The notes beneath the pieces were generated by a model, which ran no database searches, had not been told where the DNA came from, and saw only the letters and a list, made by a program, of their open reading frames with translations. The position numbers were made by a program, and so were the translations under genes. This document shows positions 54,332 to 62,748 of a stretch of 64,000 nt of DNA, one piece after another (position 1 is the stretch's first letter; every line of letters starts with the position of its first letter). This DNA comes from Halorubrum distributum JCM 10118 (GTDB lineage Archaea; Halobacteriota; Halobacteria; Halobacteriales; Haloferacaceae): positions 38,276 through 102,275 of the forward strand of contig NZ_AOJN01000055.1 of the NCBI RefSeq assembly GCF_000337335.1, read 5' to 3'.

Positions 54332-56251
54332 TCAGCGTCCCGGCGGACCGGCGCGACCGCGACCGCGGCGCCGCACGGTCGCCGTCACGTCGGCGTTCAG
54401 CCGCGAACGCTCGAAGTAGATCTGCTCGTACTCGCTGGACTCGTACTCGGCGTAGAGGTTCAGCGGGACCTCGTCGCCGTCGTCGGCGCCCTCGATAGTG
54501 TCCGCCAAGCCGCCGTCGTCGACCCGGACGACGAGAGTCTCGTCCTCCTCGTCGAAGACGACCTTCTCCGCGTCGAGGTGCTCACCGTCGGTCGTCCACA
54601 CGGCGACGGTGTCCTCGGCGACCGACTCGACGTCGTCGGGCGCGTCGAACTGCGCGACCACCTTGCCGTTCCCGTCGACGGTGACGGCGGCGTCGGGGAG
54701 GTCGCGGTCGACGCGCTGCATGCGTCCCTCGACGGTCGGGGCGATGGTATCTTTCTCCTCTAAGTAGTTCACGACCGTCGTCGCCTGGAGTTCGCCGGTG
54801 TCCTCGACGGGCTTGTCGTCGAGCGGGTAGCCGCTCCCGCCGTTCGCGATGTAGCTGTTGACGGCCACCTCGTAGGTCTCGTCGGGGTCGAGCGGCTCGC
54901 CGCCGACGTACACGTCGCGGACCAGTTCGTCGGCGTCCTCGTGGGGGACCCACTCGAAGCGCACGCCGCTGGTCTGCTGGGAGATCTCCTCGCCGAAGTT
55001 CTGTCCGGTCTCGCTCTCCAGCGTGACGACCTGGCTCTCCAGCGTCTCGACGAGCTCCTCGCCCGTGAGCTCGAGCGAGACGACCGTGTTCGGGAACGGA
55101 AGCGTGTTGAAGATGTCTCCGCCGGTGATCTCGCCGGGGCCGTACACCGAGTCGGAGCGGATTCCGCCGGCGTTCGTGATCGCGACGTCGGCGTCGACGC
55201 GCTCGCGCATCGCGTCGGTGACCACGTTTCCGTAGTTCGTCTCGCGGTGGTAATTCGACCCGAACGTGGCGTCGAGCGGCGTCTCCGTCTCCACCACCGG
55301 CGAGTCGAGGCTCACCTCTCCGCGGTACTCGGCGATGATGTCGGACGCGGTGGGGTTCTTCTCGATGTCCTCGGTGACCTCGATCAGCTGCCCGTCGAAC
55401 GCGGTGACCTCGCCGCCTTCGATCGTCAGTTCGATCTCGCTGAGGTAGAGCGCGCGCGCTCGCGCCTCCGAGACGATCGACCCGTCGACCGCCTCGGGCG
55501 GATAGAACTGCTCGTCGTCGCCGACGACGACCACGTCGATGTCGTCGTCCGTGTCGGCCTCGGCGAGGGCCTCGGCGTCGCCGATGCCGGTGTGCGCGAG
55601 CGCGACGACGACGTCGACGCCCTCCTCATCCTTGAGTCGCTTCGCCTCCGCGGGGCCGGTTTCGGTGTAGTCTTCGAGGGTGATGCCCTCCGCCTCGAAG
55701 TCGATGTTCGTCTTCCCGTACGTCGCGCCGTCGTCGACGAGCCCGATGATCCCGACGCTGACGCCGCCGCGCTCGACGATATTGGTGGATTCCGTGCCGT
55801 CGAACGCCTCGCCCGTCTCGCTGTCGACGAGGTTCGTGGCGAGCCACGGGAACTCGGAATCGGCCGTCACCTCCGAGATTGGGTCGAGCCCGTAGTCGAA
55901 CTCGTGGTTCCCGATCACGTCGGCGTCCGGTCCGACCTCGTTGAGCACGTCCACCGGCGCGCGCCACTGCGAGATCGGGCTGAGCGCGTGCGGTCCCACC
56001 TCGTCGCCGCCGCCGACCACGACGACCGGGCCGTCGGCCGCCGCCCGGCGCTGTTCGATGAGCGTCACCAGCCGCGGGAAGTTCTTGTCCTCCGCTGCGG
56101 CAGTCTGGATGTCATTGTAGGACAGAAGGGTCAGCGTCGTCGACCCGTCGCCGTCAGCGGCCGTCGCCGACCCGGAAACGAGCGACCCGCCGAGTACGAT
56201 TCCACCCGCTCGCAGCACGTCACGCCGTCCGTAGTCACGGTCCCGTGACAT
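54332..56251 (-). CDS. 5'-nucleotidase/2',3'-cyclic phosphodiesterase-family metallophosphoesterase, Tat-exported, atypical ligands
   Basis: 639 residues. MSRDRDYGRRDVLRAGGIVL, then AATAADG-type cleavage, is a Tat signal. The N-terminal calcineurin-like domain has VIGNHEFDYG and VALAHTGIG, and the C-terminal nucleotidase domain NVVTDAMRERVDADVAITNA and NSYIANGGSGYPL. However, the first metal motif reads YNDIQ where NDxH is usual, and the GHxH motif reads GDDEQ, so two histidine ligands are missing. Either a different metal set or lower activity is possible. About 110 C-terminal residues form an extra beta-rich region. Confidence 0.85.
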   Translation of the reverse strand: MSRDRDYGRRDVLRAGGIVLGGSLVSGSATAADGDGSTTLTLLSYNDIQTAAAEDKNFPRLVTLIEQRRAAADGPVVVVGGGDEVGPHALSPISQWRAPVDVLNEVGPDADVIGNHEFDYGLDPISEVTADSEFPWLATNLVDSETGEAFDGTESTNIVERGGVSVGIIGLVDDGATYGKTNIDFEAEGITLEDYTETGPAEAKRLKDEEGVDVVVALAHTGIGDAEALAEADTDDDIDVVVVGDDEQFYPPEAVDGSIVSEARARALYLSEIELTIEGGEVTAFDGQLIEVTEDIEKNPTASDIIAEYRGEVSLDSPVVETETPLDATFGSNYHRETNYGNVVTDAMRERVDADVAITNAGGIRSDSVYGPGEITGGDIFNTLPFPNTVVSLELTGEELVETLESQVVTLESETGQNFGEEISQQTSGVRFEWVPHEDADELVRDVYVGGEPLDPDETYEVAVNSYIANGGSGYPLDDKPVEDTGELQATTVVNYLEEKDTIAPTVEGRMQRVDRDLPDAAVTVDGNGKVVAQFDAPDDVESVAEDTVAVWTTDGEHLDAEKVVFDEEDETLVVRVDDGGLADTIEGADDGDEVPLNLYAEYESSEYEQIYFERSRLNADVTATVRRRGRGRAGPPGR

Positions 56252-56273
56252 CGATTTCTTCCACTTAGCGGCG

Positions 56274-56282
56274 TTTATAAAA
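56274..56282 (-). promoter_or_regulatory. TATA box of the 5'-nucleotidase-like gene
   Basis: TTTTATAAA on the minus strand, 27 bp from the ATG at 56251, gives a leaderless transcript. More TATA-like runs (TATATATTTATC at about 56309) lie further upstream in an unusually AT-rich 45-bp stretch. Confidence 0.6.
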
Positions 56283-56463
56283 TCTTTCTATAAACTGGTA
56301 TATATTTATCATGACAGGACCTCTTGGGAAGGGTTCTCGAACGATCGGCCGGGACCGCGACCAGAGGCGATGACGAGGCGGTAATCCGAGACGACGGGCC
56401 GGCGGTATCGGTACGTCCCCCGATGACGACACCGCTTTACGCGCTCGCCCGCTTCCCCCGACA

Positions 56464-57558
56464 ATGAGCAAGCCGAGCCCCGACGCGTACGAGCAGGGGC
56501 GCGGAATGGACGCGCACAACGCCGTGATGCGCGACATCCGCGCCGAGCGCTCGGAGACGTACGACCCGACGGAGCCCACCCGCGTCTGGATCGACGAGGA
56601 CAACACGCCCGACGGCGTGGTGAACTCCCTCACGATCATCCTAAACACCGGCGGCTGCCGGTGGGCCCGCGCCGGCGGCTGCACGATGTGCGGCTACGTC
56701 GCCGAGTCCGTCGAAGGCGGCAGCGTCGCCCACGAGGACCTCATGACGCAGATCGACGCGTGCCTCGACCACGAGTCGGAGGAGGCGGACGAGCCGGCCG
56801 AGCTGATCAAGATCTACACCTCCGGCTCCTTCCTCGACGAGCGCGAGGTGCCGGCGGAGACCCGGCGAGCGATCGCCGAGACGTTCGCGGACCGGGACCG
56901 GATCGTCGTCGAGTCGCTGCCGGACTTCGTCGACCGCGAGAAGATCGCCGACTTCGCGGACCACGGCATCGCGACCGACGTGGCCGTCGGGCTGGAGACC
57001 GCGACGGACCGCGTCCGCCACGACTGCGTGAACAAGTACTTCGACTTCGCCGACTTCGAGGACGCCTGCGCCGAGGCGGCCGCGGCCGACGGCGAGTTCG
57101 CCGCCGACGTGGGGATCAAGGCCTACCTCCTGCTGAAGCCGCCCTTCCTCGCGGAGCCGGAGGCGGCCGCCGACATGATCGACTCGATCCGGCGCTGCGC
57201 CGACGTCGACGGCTGTCACACCGTCTCGATGAACCCGACCAACGTCCAGCGGTACACGATGGTCGACGAGCTGTTCTTCGAGGGCGGGTACCGCCCGCCG
57301 TGGCTCTGGTCGGTCGCGCACGTGCTGGAGGAGACCGCCGACGTCGACGCCATCGTCGTCTCCGACCCGGTCGGCCACGGCTCCGACCGCGGGGCGCACA
57401 ACTGCGGCGAGTGCGACGACCGCGTCCAGACCGCGATCAAGGACTTCGACAAGCGGCAGGACCCGAGCGTCTTCGACCAGGTGTCCTGCGAGTGCGAGGC
57501 CACCTGGGAGTACGTGATGGCCGAAGAGACGAGCTACAACATGCCGCTCGCGCGGTAG
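56464..57558 (+). CDS. raSEA: Archaeosine biosynthesis radical-SAM protein RaSEA
   Basis: 364 residues. NTGGCRWARAGGCTMCGY gives the [4Fe-4S] cysteines C65, C73 and C76 (CX7CX2C, not the usual CX3CX2C), the mark of this family; IKIYTSGSFLDEREVPAET and VGLETATDRVRHDCVNKYF follow the radical-SAM barrel. With ArcS it converts preQ0-modified tRNA position 15 to archaeosine. Leaderless: a GCTTTACGC box lies about 28 bp before the ATG at 56464. Confidence 0.9.
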   Translation: MSKPSPDAYEQGRGMDAHNAVMRDIRAERSETYDPTEPTRVWIDEDNTPDGVVNSLTIILNTGGCRWARAGGCTMCGYVAESVEGGSVAHEDLMTQIDACLDHESEEADEPAELIKIYTSGSFLDEREVPAETRRAIAETFADRDRIVVESLPDFVDREKIADFADHGIATDVAVGLETATDRVRHDCVNKYFDFADFEDACAEAAAADGEFAADVGIKAYLLLKPPFLAEPEAAADMIDSIRRCADVDGCHTVSMNPTNVQRYTMVDELFFEGGYRPPWLWSVAHVLEETADVDAIVVSDPVGHGSDRGAHNCGECDDRVQTAIKDFDKRQDPSVFDQVSCECEATWEYVMAEETSYNMPLAR

Positions 57559-57777
57559 TTCGAGGAACGGGCGGACGCCTCGCCGGGCGGTCAGATCGGG
57601 GCGAGCGAAGGGATACCGCCGAACGATGGTGACGTTTTCCGATCAGTATTTTTCTGAGTTGGAGAATGATCGATCTATTATCCCCGATAACGCGTGACAG
57701 TCGCGTTTGGTAATCCCGATCATACTGAACGATCAGGTCGAAAAAGACCCTTATAGCTTCGGGCCCTGTACCCTAGC

Positions 57778-57981
57778 ATGAACGCAGACGCCAGCGGTTC
57801 CCCGCCCTCCCGCGGGAAGTCGGTCCTCTTCTGCCCGGAGTGTCGCTTCGAGAGCGCCCTGTCGGACGGATGGCTCATCGTCAGCGACGGCGACGAGCGC
57901 ACCGTCGTCTGTCCGAAGTGCGGCCACGTCGCCGACAACCGAACCGAGCGGTCCGCCCCGACGCCGCAGCACGCGGACTGA
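57778..57981 (+). CDS. Small zinc-ribbon protein
   Basis: 67 residues with two CxxC pairs (FCPECRFESALSDGWLIVSD; VVCPKCGHVADNRTE), a one-zinc ribbon typical of haloarchaeal zinc microproteins. It may bind nucleic acid or a partner protein. Leaderless: TTATAGC at 57751-57757 is about 25 bp before the ATG. Its stop is immediately adjacent to the 3' end of the cyclo-ligase gene on the other strand. Confidence 0.72.
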   Translation: MNADASGSPPSRGKSVLFCPECRFESALSDGWLIVSDGDERTVVCPKCGHVADNRTERSAPTPQHAD

Positions 57982-58731
57982 TCACTTCTCTTCCGGCGCC
58001 CGTTCCGCGAGGACGGGGATTTCCGACAGCTTCTCGGCGCCGAGCGCGTCCCAGTCGACCCCGTCCGGACGCGGGTACGGCGTGTCGGTCCGGACCGTCC
58101 GCTCCGGCGTCACGACGAGGTCGAGCGGAACGTCGTGCGCGTCGGGAGCGGGGAGGTCAGCGTCCGCGCCGGCCGCCGACTCGGGCCCGTCGAGGACGGA
58201 AAGCTCGTGGACGGTCGTCGCGACCGTCGTGTCCGCATCGACCGCGCCGAGCTCGCGGAGGACGGCCCACTCCAGGTCGCTGTACCCCTCTCCCTTGCCG
58301 ATCCGGGCGCCGTCGGTCGTGACCCCGACCGAGCCGGCGGCGATCAGGTCGACGTGGTCGACGTCTTCGGGAGCGGTCGGGGTCCCGTACTCGCCGATTC
58401 CGGAGACGGTCGTCGCGTCGTCGATCTCCGCGGGCGGAATCTCGGCGGGGTCGAGCCGGAGGAACGGGTCCGGGTCGCGGAGCCGCGGCTGCGCGACGTA
58501 GACGGTCTTGCCGGCGCGCAGCGCGGCCCGGCGGACGGGGAGCTGCGGCGCGTCGGGGTTGGCCTTGAGCGTCGCGGCCGACTCCCACGCCTCGGTTTCC
58601 GCGAGCCGCTCCGCCGCGGCGTCGGCGCCGGCGAAGTTGGGGATCCGGTCGTGGGGCGGGAACGGGAACCGCGCCTGGTCGCCTGCGTCGAAGGCGTCCC
58701 ACACCGCCTCGCGGACGGCCTGTTTGTCCAT
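57982..58731 (-). CDS. 5-formyltetrahydrofolate cyclo-ligase family protein
   Basis: 249 residues. MDKQAVREAVWDAFDAGDQA, RRAALRAGKTVYVAQPRLRD and VDHVDLIAAGSVGVTTDGAR with RIGKGEGYSDLEWAVLREL are the family segments. The enzyme recycles 5-formyl-THF to methenyl-THF, using ATP. Folate is otherwise served here by mptE and folP. The ATG at 58731 was taken because the earlier 68 codons are shadow sequence. Divergent from a DUF4013 protein. Confidence 0.87.
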   Translation of the reverse strand: MDKQAVREAVWDAFDAGDQARFPFPPHDRIPNFAGADAAAERLAETEAWESAATLKANPDAPQLPVRRAALRAGKTVYVAQPRLRDPDPFLRLDPAEIPPAEIDDATTVSGIGEYGTPTAPEDVDHVDLIAAGSVGVTTDGARIGKGEGYSDLEWAVLRELGAVDADTTVATTVHELSVLDGPESAAGADADLPAPDAHDVPLDLVVTPERTVRTDTPYPRPDGVDWDALGAEKLSEIPVLAERAPEEK

Positions 58732-58813
58732 ATCGGAATGAGCGGGGCGGGCGACAAGTAGTCGGCGGAAAGCGGGTTCAGTGCGACCGCGTTCTTGTCC
58801 GCTGCCAGACACG

Positions 58814-58830
58814 GCCGGTGTCACACCGGC
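58814..58830. promoter_or_regulatory. Perfect 8-bp-arm palindrome, candidate operator
   Basis: GCCGGTGT-C-ACACCGGC ends 16 bp before the TATA box at 58846, the place of an activator or repressor site for the DUF4013 gene, or of the divergent cyclo-ligase gene (start 83 bp away). Confidence 0.5.
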
Positions 58831-58845
58831 GACAGTGTCGGTGTT

Positions 58846-58853
58846 TTTATATA
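58846..58853 (+). promoter_or_regulatory. TATA box of the DUF4013 gene
   Basis: TTTATATA about 28 bp before the ATG at 58877, predicting a leaderless message. Confidence 0.65.
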
Positions 58854-58876
58854 TCAGATCGGTGTTCCGTTCGGAC

Positions 58877-59578
58877 ATGATCGAAGACGGACTGTCGTAT
58901 CCCGCGCGTGGCGACTGGGTCGGACGGATCATCATCGGCGGCGTGCTGGGGCTGCTCTCGGTGTTCGTTATCCCGGCGTTCGCGATCTTCGGCTACCTCG
59001 TCCGAGTGCTGGAGCGGACCGTGGCGGGCGACGACGTGCCCCCGGCGTTCGACGACTGGGGAGACCTGCTGGCGAAGGGCGTCGTCGCGACGGTCATCGC
59101 ACTCGTGTACTCGATCGTCCCGGTCGTCGTGTACGGGATCGTCATCTCGGCGGTCGCCGGAGTCGGGTCGGGCATCGGCGGCGACGTGGGCGCGCTGCTC
59201 GGAGTCACCGGCGCGCTGCTCGCGCTGGCGTTCGTCCCCGTGCTGCTGTTCATTTACTACGCGGTTCCCGCGGCGCTCACGGCGTACGCGGCCCGCGGCG
59301 AAGTGCGGGCGGCCTTCGACCCGGAGATCCTCAAGCCGACGCTGTTCAGCGTCGAGTACCTCCTCGCCGTGCTGATGCCGCTTCTGATCTCGACCGGCGT
59401 GTTCGTCGTTTCGGTGGTGCTCATCCTGACCGTCGTCGGCGCGGTGTTCGTCCCGTTCGTCCAGTTCTACAGTCAGGTCGCCGTCTTCCGGATGTTCGGC
59501 ACCGCGTTCGCGGACCAGAGCGACTACATCGAGGCCGGGTCGGGCGGGCCCGACGACGGGACGACCGTCCCCGCCTGA
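58877..59578 (+). CDS. DUF4013 membrane protein
   Basis: 233 residues with about five TM segments. YPARGDWVGRIIIGGVLGLL, FGYLVRVLERTVAGDDVPPA and FDDWGDLLAKGV are the opening of the DUF4013 family, found in archaea and bacteria; function unknown, perhaps membrane assembly. The start at 58877 is fixed by the leaderless promoter. 51 bp before engB on the same strand. Confidence 0.8.
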   Translation: MIEDGLSYPARGDWVGRIIIGGVLGLLSVFVIPAFAIFGYLVRVLERTVAGDDVPPAFDDWGDLLAKGVVATVIALVYSIVPVVVYGIVISAVAGVGSGIGGDVGALLGVTGALLALAFVPVLLFIYYAVPAALTAYAARGEVRAAFDPEILKPTLFSVEYLLAVLMPLLISTGVFVVSVVLILTVVGAVFVPFVQFYSQVAVFRMFGTAFADQSDYIEAGSGGPDDGTTVPA

Positions 59579-59629
59579 CGACGACGCCGCGACGCGCCTT
59601 TTAACCCGTTCAGGCGCGCACGGTCGGGT

Positions 59630-60250
59630 ATGTTCGAAGACCGGCCGGACCGCGACGCCGAGGTCGTCCTCGTGGGGCGCTCGAACGTCGGCAAGTCCAC
59701 GCTGATGCGCGAGCTGACGGGCCACGACTTCTCGACCGGCGGCAAGCCGGGCGTCACCCGCCAGCCGAACCACTTCGACTGGGCCAGCGAGAGTTTCATG
59801 TTCACGGACCTCCCCGGATTCGGGTTCATGTCCGGCGTCGAGGACGAGCACCGCGAGCAGATCAAGACGAACATCGTGCGCTACTTGGAGGAGAACGCCG
59901 ACTCGATCCTCGCGGGCGTCGTCGTGATGGACGGCAAGGCCGCCGTCGACATCATCGACCGCCACGCGGAGCGCGGGAACATTCCGCACGACGTGGAGAT
60001 GTTCGGGTTCTTGGAGGACGTGGGCGTCGAGCCCATCGTCGCCGTCAACAAGACCGACAAGATCGACGACATCGACGAGCGGCTCGACGCGATCTGTGAC
60101 CGACTGGGGCTGTACCCGCCGTGGCAGCAGTGGTCCGACCGCGTGGCGCCCATCTGCGCGAAGCGCGGCGATATCGAGGCGCTGGAGGAGTGCCTCCGGA
60201 CGCGCTTCCACGACCACAACCGCGACGACCTGCTGAAGTTCGTTTCGTAA
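59630..60250 (+). CDS. engB: GTP-binding protein EngB (ribosome-biogenesis type)
   Basis: 206 residues. [20 protein letters not shown] is G1, GVTRQPNHF the G2 region, [18 protein letters not shown]3 and [11 protein letters not shown]4, the order in the TrmE-Era-EngA-YihA class. EngB assists large-subunit assembly in bacteria; archaeal members are poorly known. The ATG at 59630 begins the family. Structured repeat copy 3 follows its stop by 50 bp. Confidence 0.92.
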   Translation: MFEDRPDRDAEVVLVGRSNVGKSTLMRELTGHDFSTGGKPGVTRQPNHFDWASESFMFTDLPGFGFMSGVEDEHREQIKTNIVRYLEENADSILAGVVVMDGKAAVDIIDRHAERGNIPHDVEMFGFLEDVGVEPIVAVNKTDKIDDIDERLDAICDRLGLYPPWQQWSDRVAPICAKRGDIEALEECLRTRFHDHNRDDLLKFVS

Positions 60251-60300
60251 GTAGTCGTGTTTGCTGTTGTGGTCGATTGGTCCGTGGATTCGGCTGTCTA

Positions 60301-60600
60301 TTTATAAGTGATCGCGTTCGGATCGATCGGGAACACCGCCAAAGCCCCAGCCGCGAAGACGCCGTACGCTCGCTGCGCTCCTCACTCGGTCGCTACCGCT
60401 CCCTCGTTGCGGTGCTTACGTCGCCTACGGCGTCTTCGCGGCTGCCCCTTTGAGTCCCGCCCAACCGCACAGCAGCCTCACGCCTCCCCAGCCTCGCGGT
60501 TCGCGCTCTCCGAGCGCTCACCGCGTCCCTCGCGGGCCGGCTCGCGGCCTTCGCTTCGCTCCGGCCGCTCGCAGGCGCGCCACCGCCTGCCACTTATAAA
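60301..60600 (-). repeat. Structured dispersed element, copy 3 (candidate RNA or hairpin mobile element)
   Basis: Ends are TTTATAAGTG on the minus strand at 60600-60591 and its complement CACTTATAAA at the other end (60301-60310), a 10-bp inverted terminal repeat. Invariant blocks on the minus strand: GAGGCTGGGGAGG (60495-60483), GGGACTCAAAGGGGCAG (60458-60442), GGCTGGGGCTTTGGCGGTGT (60352-60333). Hairpin 1 keeps GCGGCC/GGCCGC with a longer loop (about 60569-60545); hairpin 2 is GCGGT/ACCGC enclosing GCGCTC/GAGCGC; hairpin 3 is a perfect 17-bp stem, 60442-60426 with 60366-60350. Lies between convergent engB and the carboxylase gene. Confidence 0.75.
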
Positions 60601-60764
60601 CTATCGTCGCTACGTCTGTACTGATCGTGACCAGTCGGAGAATATTACTTCCTGAGGCTCTCAACGGAGCCAACAGTGTTCAGGTAAGCGACTGAGACGT
60701 CGAAGCTGCGTCCAGCAACGCCGTCGGTCACTTATAAACGATCACGTCCGGAGAACGCGTGATC
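60601..60764. other. Gap between repeat copy 3 and the carboxylase gene
   Basis: No gene seen. CACTTATAAA occurs again at 60729-60738, so a third copy of the TTTATAAGTG end sequence of copy 3 lies 28 bp downstream of the carboxylase stop. It may be the promoter for a transcript running into copy 3. The rest is not recognisable. Confidence 0.4.
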
Positions 60765-62633
60765 TTACTCCAAGACGATCAGCACGTCGCCCATGTCGAC
60801 GCTGTCGCCCTCGCCGACGCGGACGCTCGCGACGGTGCCGCCGCGCTCGGCGACCACGTCGTTCTCCATCTTCATCGCTTCGAGGACGCAGACCACGTCG
60901 CCGGCGGCGACCTCGTCGCCCTCGCTCACGTCGACCGAGAGGATCGTCCCCTGCATCTCCGCGTCGATGGCCTCGCCGCCCTCCGCGACGTCGACGCTCG
61001 AATCGTCGCCTCCGTCGTCGGATTTCGCTTGGGGCGGACGCTGCTGGCCGCCGCTTCCGCCTCCGCCGCCCTCCGGCACCGGGATCGCGGGCGCGCCGCG
61101 CTCCTCCAACTCGACGTCGAAGCGCTTCCCGTTCACCTCGACGGTGAACTCGCGTTCGGTGACCTCCTCGTCGTCGTCGCCCGCGGACGCCGACTCCGAC
61201 CCCCACTTCTCCTGCGCCTCGGCGACCAGCTCGCGGTCGAGCTCCTCGTCGAGGTACTTCGTCGTGTGCGTCCCGTCGACGAACCGCTCGTCGTCGAGCA
61301 TGAGCCGGTGGAAGGGGACGATAGTGACGACGCCCTCCAGGTCGTACTCCGCGAGCGCGCGCTTCGAGCGCGCGAGGCACTCCTCGCGGTCCGGGGCCCA
61401 GACGATCAGCTTCGCGATCATCGAGTCGTAGTCGGTGACCAAGTCGTCGCCCTGCCGGAGCGCGTCGTCGACGCGCACGCCGATCCCGCCCGGCGGGTCG
61501 TACGTGTCCAGCGACCCCTCGTTGGCGGGCTGGAAGTCGTTCGCGGCGTTCTCGGCGTTGATCCGGAACTCGATCGCGTGGCCCTCCAGCGCCACGTCGC
61601 CCTGCGAGACGGACAGGCCCTCGCCGCTGGCGACCCGGAGCTGCTCCTTGACGATGTCGATCCCCGTCAGCTCCTCCGTGACGGTGTGTTCGACCTGGAT
61701 CCGGGTGTTCACTTCGAGGAAGTAGAAGTTCGTCTCCGGACCGAGCGGCTCCGAGGGGTCGCGGTCGGGGTCCTCCTCGACGAGGAACTCGACCGTCCCG
61801 GCGTTGGTGTAGTCCGCGGCGGCGACGCCCCGGCGGGCCGCCTCGCCGATCTTCTCGCGCAGCTCGTCGGAGAGCGCCGGGGAGGGCCCCTCCTCGATCA
61901 CCTTCTGGTGGCGGCGCTGGAGCGAGCAGTCTCGCTCGCCGAGGTGGACGACGTCGCTCTCGCTCACCGAGCCGTCCGGGTCGTCCGCGACGATCTGGAC
62001 CTCGACGTGGCGGGGGGTCTGGAGGTACCGTTCGAGGTACACCGAGTCGTTCGAGAAGTACGCCTCGCCCTCGCGTTTGGCGGATTCGAGCGCTTCTTCG
62101 GCGTCCTCCGCGCTCTCGACGACCTTCATCCCGCGGCCGCCGCCGCCGCCCTCGGCCTTGATCGCGACCGGGTAGCCGTACTCGTCGCCGAACTCCGTGA
62201 CGGCCTCGACGTCGGTGACCGGCTCCGTCGTCCCGGGGACGATCGGCACGTCGGCGTCGTCCATCACGCGCCGGGCGTGCGTCTTCTCGCCGAGGCGCTC
62301 CATCGCGTCGCTCTCGGGGCCGACCCACGTGATCCCGTCGGCGGCCTCGACGCGGGCCGCGAAGTCGGCGTTCTCCGCGAGGAACCCGTACCCGGGGTGG
62401 ATCGCGTCCGCGCCGGCCGAGCGCGCCGCCTCGACGACGGCCTCGCCGTCAAGGTACGAGTCGGCCGCGCGGGCGGGCCCCACGTTGTACGCCTCGTCCG
62501 CGTACCGGACGTGGCCGCCGTGCTTGTCGGCGTCGCTGTAGACGGCGACGGTGTCGACGCCGAGCTCCTCACAGGCGCGCATCACGCGGACCGCGATCTC
62601 GCCGCGGTTCGCCACGAGAACCTTATCGAACAT
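60765..62633 (-). CDS. accC: Acyl-CoA carboxylase biotin carboxylase/BCCP fusion
   Basis: 622 residues. [23 protein letters not shown]-grasp [15 protein letters not shown] and [20 protein letters not shown], and the [15 protein letters not shown] segment make the biotin carboxylase; the end holds the biotin carrier domain with biotin lysine K588 in VLEAMKMEN, after a glycine/proline linker ([19 protein letters not shown]). Part of an acetyl/propionyl-CoA carboxylase, in haloarchaea used in propionate and possibly polymer metabolism. The carboxyltransferase subunit is not in view. ATG at 62633 is chosen; the TnpB element sits just upstream. Confidence 0.93.
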   Translation of the reverse strand: MFDKVLVANRGEIAVRVMRACEELGVDTVAVYSDADKHGGHVRYADEAYNVGPARAADSYLDGEAVVEAARSAGADAIHPGYGFLAENADFAARVEAADGITWVGPESDAMERLGEKTHARRVMDDADVPIVPGTTEPVTDVEAVTEFGDEYGYPVAIKAEGGGGGRGMKVVESAEDAEEALESAKREGEAYFSNDSVYLERYLQTPRHVEVQIVADDPDGSVSESDVVHLGERDCSLQRRHQKVIEEGPSPALSDELREKIGEAARRGVAAADYTNAGTVEFLVEEDPDRDPSEPLGPETNFYFLEVNTRIQVEHTVTEELTGIDIVKEQLRVASGEGLSVSQGDVALEGHAIEFRINAENAANDFQPANEGSLDTYDPPGGIGVRVDDALRQGDDLVTDYDSMIAKLIVWAPDREECLARSKRALAEYDLEGVVTIVPFHRLMLDDERFVDGTHTTKYLDEELDRELVAEAQEKWGSESASAGDDDEEVTEREFTVEVNGKRFDVELEERGAPAIPVPEGGGGGSGGQQRPPQAKSDDGGDDSSVDVAEGGEAIDAEMQGTILSVDVSEGDEVAAGDVVCVLEAMKMENDVVAERGGTVASVRVGEGDSVDMGDVLIVLE

Positions 62634-62689
62634 TCCTGTCGGTTCTTCCACCAACTGCTACCAAACTCTGTCGGTCCGTGCCGGGACGA

Positions 62690-62748
62690 GTGAACTACCC
62701 CATCCTACTCGCTTACCGCTGACGCGGTTCGCTCCTTGAGGGTGGGGC
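62690..62748 (-). ncRNA. Right end of the TnpB element; omega-RNA-like scaffold
   Basis: Read on the minus strand at the 3' end of tnpB: CCCCACC (62747-62741), an ACCGC/GCGGT hairpin with a GTCA loop (62728-62715), then GGATGGGG (62705-62698), whose TGGGG pairs with CCCCA, and TAGTTCAC ending at 62690. This overlaps the tnpB stop (62705). It is the layout of an IS200/IS605 right end and omega RNA scaffold; the guide would start right after 62690. Boundaries are inferred. Confidence 0.55.

Noticed and set aside
20683..60600. CRISPR arrays and tRNA genes
   Set aside because: No evenly spaced direct repeats of 28-37 bp with unique spacers and no tRNA cloverleaf with conserved GGTTCGAATCC-type T-arm was found by eye.
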